Shown: positions 41,359 through 42,377 of the stretch, one piece after another
How positions within the stretch are numbered: the first letter of the stretch is position 1
Layout: every line of letters starts with the position of its first letter
Assembly (NCBI GenBank): GCA_947448135.1
Contig: CANFLZ010000019.1
Coordinates: 1 to 42,377, forward strand
Reading direction: 5' to 3'
Length of the DNA: 42,377 nucleotides
Source: Flavobacteriales bacterium
GTDB taxonomy: Bacteria; Bacteroidota; Bacteroidia; Flavobacteriales_D; Sanyastnellaceae
The notes under the pieces: model-generated
What the model was told of the DNA's origin: nothing
The model's database searches: none
The model's input: the letters and a program-made list of their open reading frames with translations, nothing else
Translations under genes and position numbers: made by a program

Positions 41359-41382
41359 CAGGCTTATAGAATTTAAGCCAAA

Positions 41383-42377
41383 ATGGGAAACCTATACCGT
41401 GAAGTCAAAGGAATGAGTCTGCCCCTCATTGCGCAAGAGATTGTGCAATTGTGGGAAGAGAAGAATGTGTTCCATCGTAGCGTGGAGGAGAAGGACGCTT
41501 CCAATGCATTTGTATTTTTTGAAGGACCTCCATCGGCCAACGGTATTCCCGGTATTCACCACGTGATGGCGCGTGCCATCAAAGATGTTTTTTGTCGTTA
41601 TCAAACGTTGAAAGGAAAACGTGTTCAACGCAAGGCTGGTTGGGACACCCATGGATTGCCCATCGAATTGGCAGTCGAAAAAACTTTGGGAATCAAGAAA
41701 GAAGATATTGGAACCAAAATTTCGGTTGAAGATTACAACAAAGCTTGTCGCAAAGAGGTAATGAAATACACCGATTTGTGGGAATCTTTGACCCGCGAAA
41801 TGGGATATTGGGTCGATATGAAAGATCCCTATATCACCTACGACAACAAATATATCGAGTCGGTTTGGTGGCTTTTGGGACAACTACACAAAAAGAATTT
41901 ACTATACAAAGGCTTCACCATTCAGCCCTATAGCCCGGCGGCTGGAACCGGTTTGAGTTCTCATGAGTTGAATCAACCTGGCTGCTATAAAGAAGTAAAA
42001 GACGCAACAGCTGTTGCGCAATTCATGGCCAAGGATGATCATTTCCTTGCCGATGTGAGAGAGGGTTTGCCTCTGTACTTTTTGGCATGGACGACAACTC
42101 CATGGACTTTGCCTTCTAACACCGCTTTGGCGGTAGGAGCCAATATCGAATATTGTGTTGTCAAAACAGTCAATCCTTTCACGGCGGAATCTCAAGTTGT
42201 GATTCTGGCACAAAATCTATTGGGAAAATATTTTTCAGAAGCAGGTTTGGAATTGGCGTTTGCTGATTTCAAAGCGGGAGACAAGGTATTGCCTTATCGC
42301 ATCTTGAAGGTGATGAAGGGCGCGGAATTGGCAGGTCAATCCTACCATCAATTGTTGCCTTTTGTTCAACCGGAAGG
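41383..42377 (+). CDS. ileS: Isoleucyl-tRNA synthetase, 5' part (cut by window end)
   Basis: The frame is open from ATG 41383 to the window end, 331 codons visible. The start reads MGNLYREVKGMSLP. GPPSANGIPGIHHVMAR (~49-65) is the HIGH-type motif in the Bacteroidota/eukaryote-like form, followed by AGWDTHGLPIE and PYSPAAGTGLSSHEL, diagnostic for IleRS. The KMSKS region and anticodon domain lie outside. A full protein would be about 1100 residues. Confidence 0.93.
   Translation, partial: MGNLYREVKGMSLPLIAQEIVQLWEEKNVFHRSVEEKDASNAFVFFEGPPSANGIPGIHHVMARAIKDVFCRYQTLKGKRVQRKAGWDTHGLPIELAVEKTLGIKKEDIGTKISVEDYNKACRKEVMKYTDLWESLTREMGYWVDMKDPYITYDNKYIESVWWLLGQLHKKNLLYKGFTIQPYSPAAGTGLSSHELNQPGCYKEVKDATAVAQFMAKDDHFLADVREGLPLYFLAWTTTPWTLPSNTALAVGANIEYCVVKTVNPFTAESQVVILAQNLLGKYFSEAGLELAFADFKAGDKVLPYRILKVMKGAELAGQSYHQLLPFVQPE

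Noticed and set aside
1-42377. tRNA, rRNA, riboswitch or insertion sequence
   Set aside because: The intergenic spaces are short (all under 200 bp) and show none of the expected folds, terminal repeats or transposase frames.

Overview
The window reads as chromosome of a Bacteroidota bacterium, most likely a gliding-type member near the Flavobacteriales. The evidence is a T9SS type A C-terminal sorting domain at 1-2883, a gliding/T9SS type B C-terminus at 32212-34458, a GldA-type ABC ATPase, and the Bacteroidota-typical families DUF4834, DUF4924, DUF4296, DUF2490 and IPExxxVDY. Many genes also have TAnnTTYG -7 promoter boxes. Shine-Dalgarno sequences are not evident. I see no tRNA, rRNA, CRISPR array, insertion sequence or phage gene. 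Coding density is very high, with many 1-20 bp overlaps, and no gene-free stretch exceeds 300 bases.

Layout. 1-2883: 3' part of a large secreted protein with four 276-bp tandem repeats, ending at a bidirectional terminator. 2924-5551 (-): FIST sensor protein, purN, esterase. 5640-9503 (+): gldA, DUF4834, YfhO. 9444-10148 (-): membrane protein of unknown function. 10222-14115 (+): GNAT/FemAB-like acyltransferase with an MFS transporter, then a small protein, an OmpH-like protein and DUF4924. 14158-15200 (-): degenerate receiver and an XRE regulator. 15306-21028: the accessory signalling block described below. 21079-22249: Cys/Lys/Glu-rich secreted protein and a TonB-like protein. 22250-24053 (-): panD, flippase-like protein, rfaE2. 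24149-27351 (+): comF, lipoprotein, DUF2490 fusion, UbiA-like protein. 27265-30757 (-): fbp, dolichyl-phosphate-mannose-synthase-like GT2, pyrC, DUF4296 lipoprotein. 30822-34458 (-): lamin-tail T9SS protein, polysaccharide deacetylase, rsmA. 34516-42377 (+): asd, EEP-fold lipoprotein, metG, LD-carboxypeptidase, IPExxxVDY protein, pyk, ileS (cut by the window end).

The most unusual part is 15306-21028. An AT-rich stretch holds a divergently transcribed PAS-like protein without the usual HTH. Opposite it runs an overlapping gene run: an Rv1355c-type ThiF/E1-like adenylyltransferase without its usual nitroreductase half, a GNAT/autoinducer-synthase-like acyltransferase, a 7TMR-DISM hybrid-composition histidine kinase, and a receiver protein with an unknown C-terminal domain. 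My inference is a self-contained system that makes a small acylated or adenylated molecule and senses it. The histidine kinase gene changes base composition sharply inside the reading frame, which suggests that a foreign sensor part was joined to a resident kinase part.

A second pattern is that five genes (FIST, the GNAT gene at 10222, the 77-aa gene at 12709, fbp, metG) have a TAnnTTYG box ending exactly 4 or 5 nt before the start codon. This predicts leaderless mRNAs.
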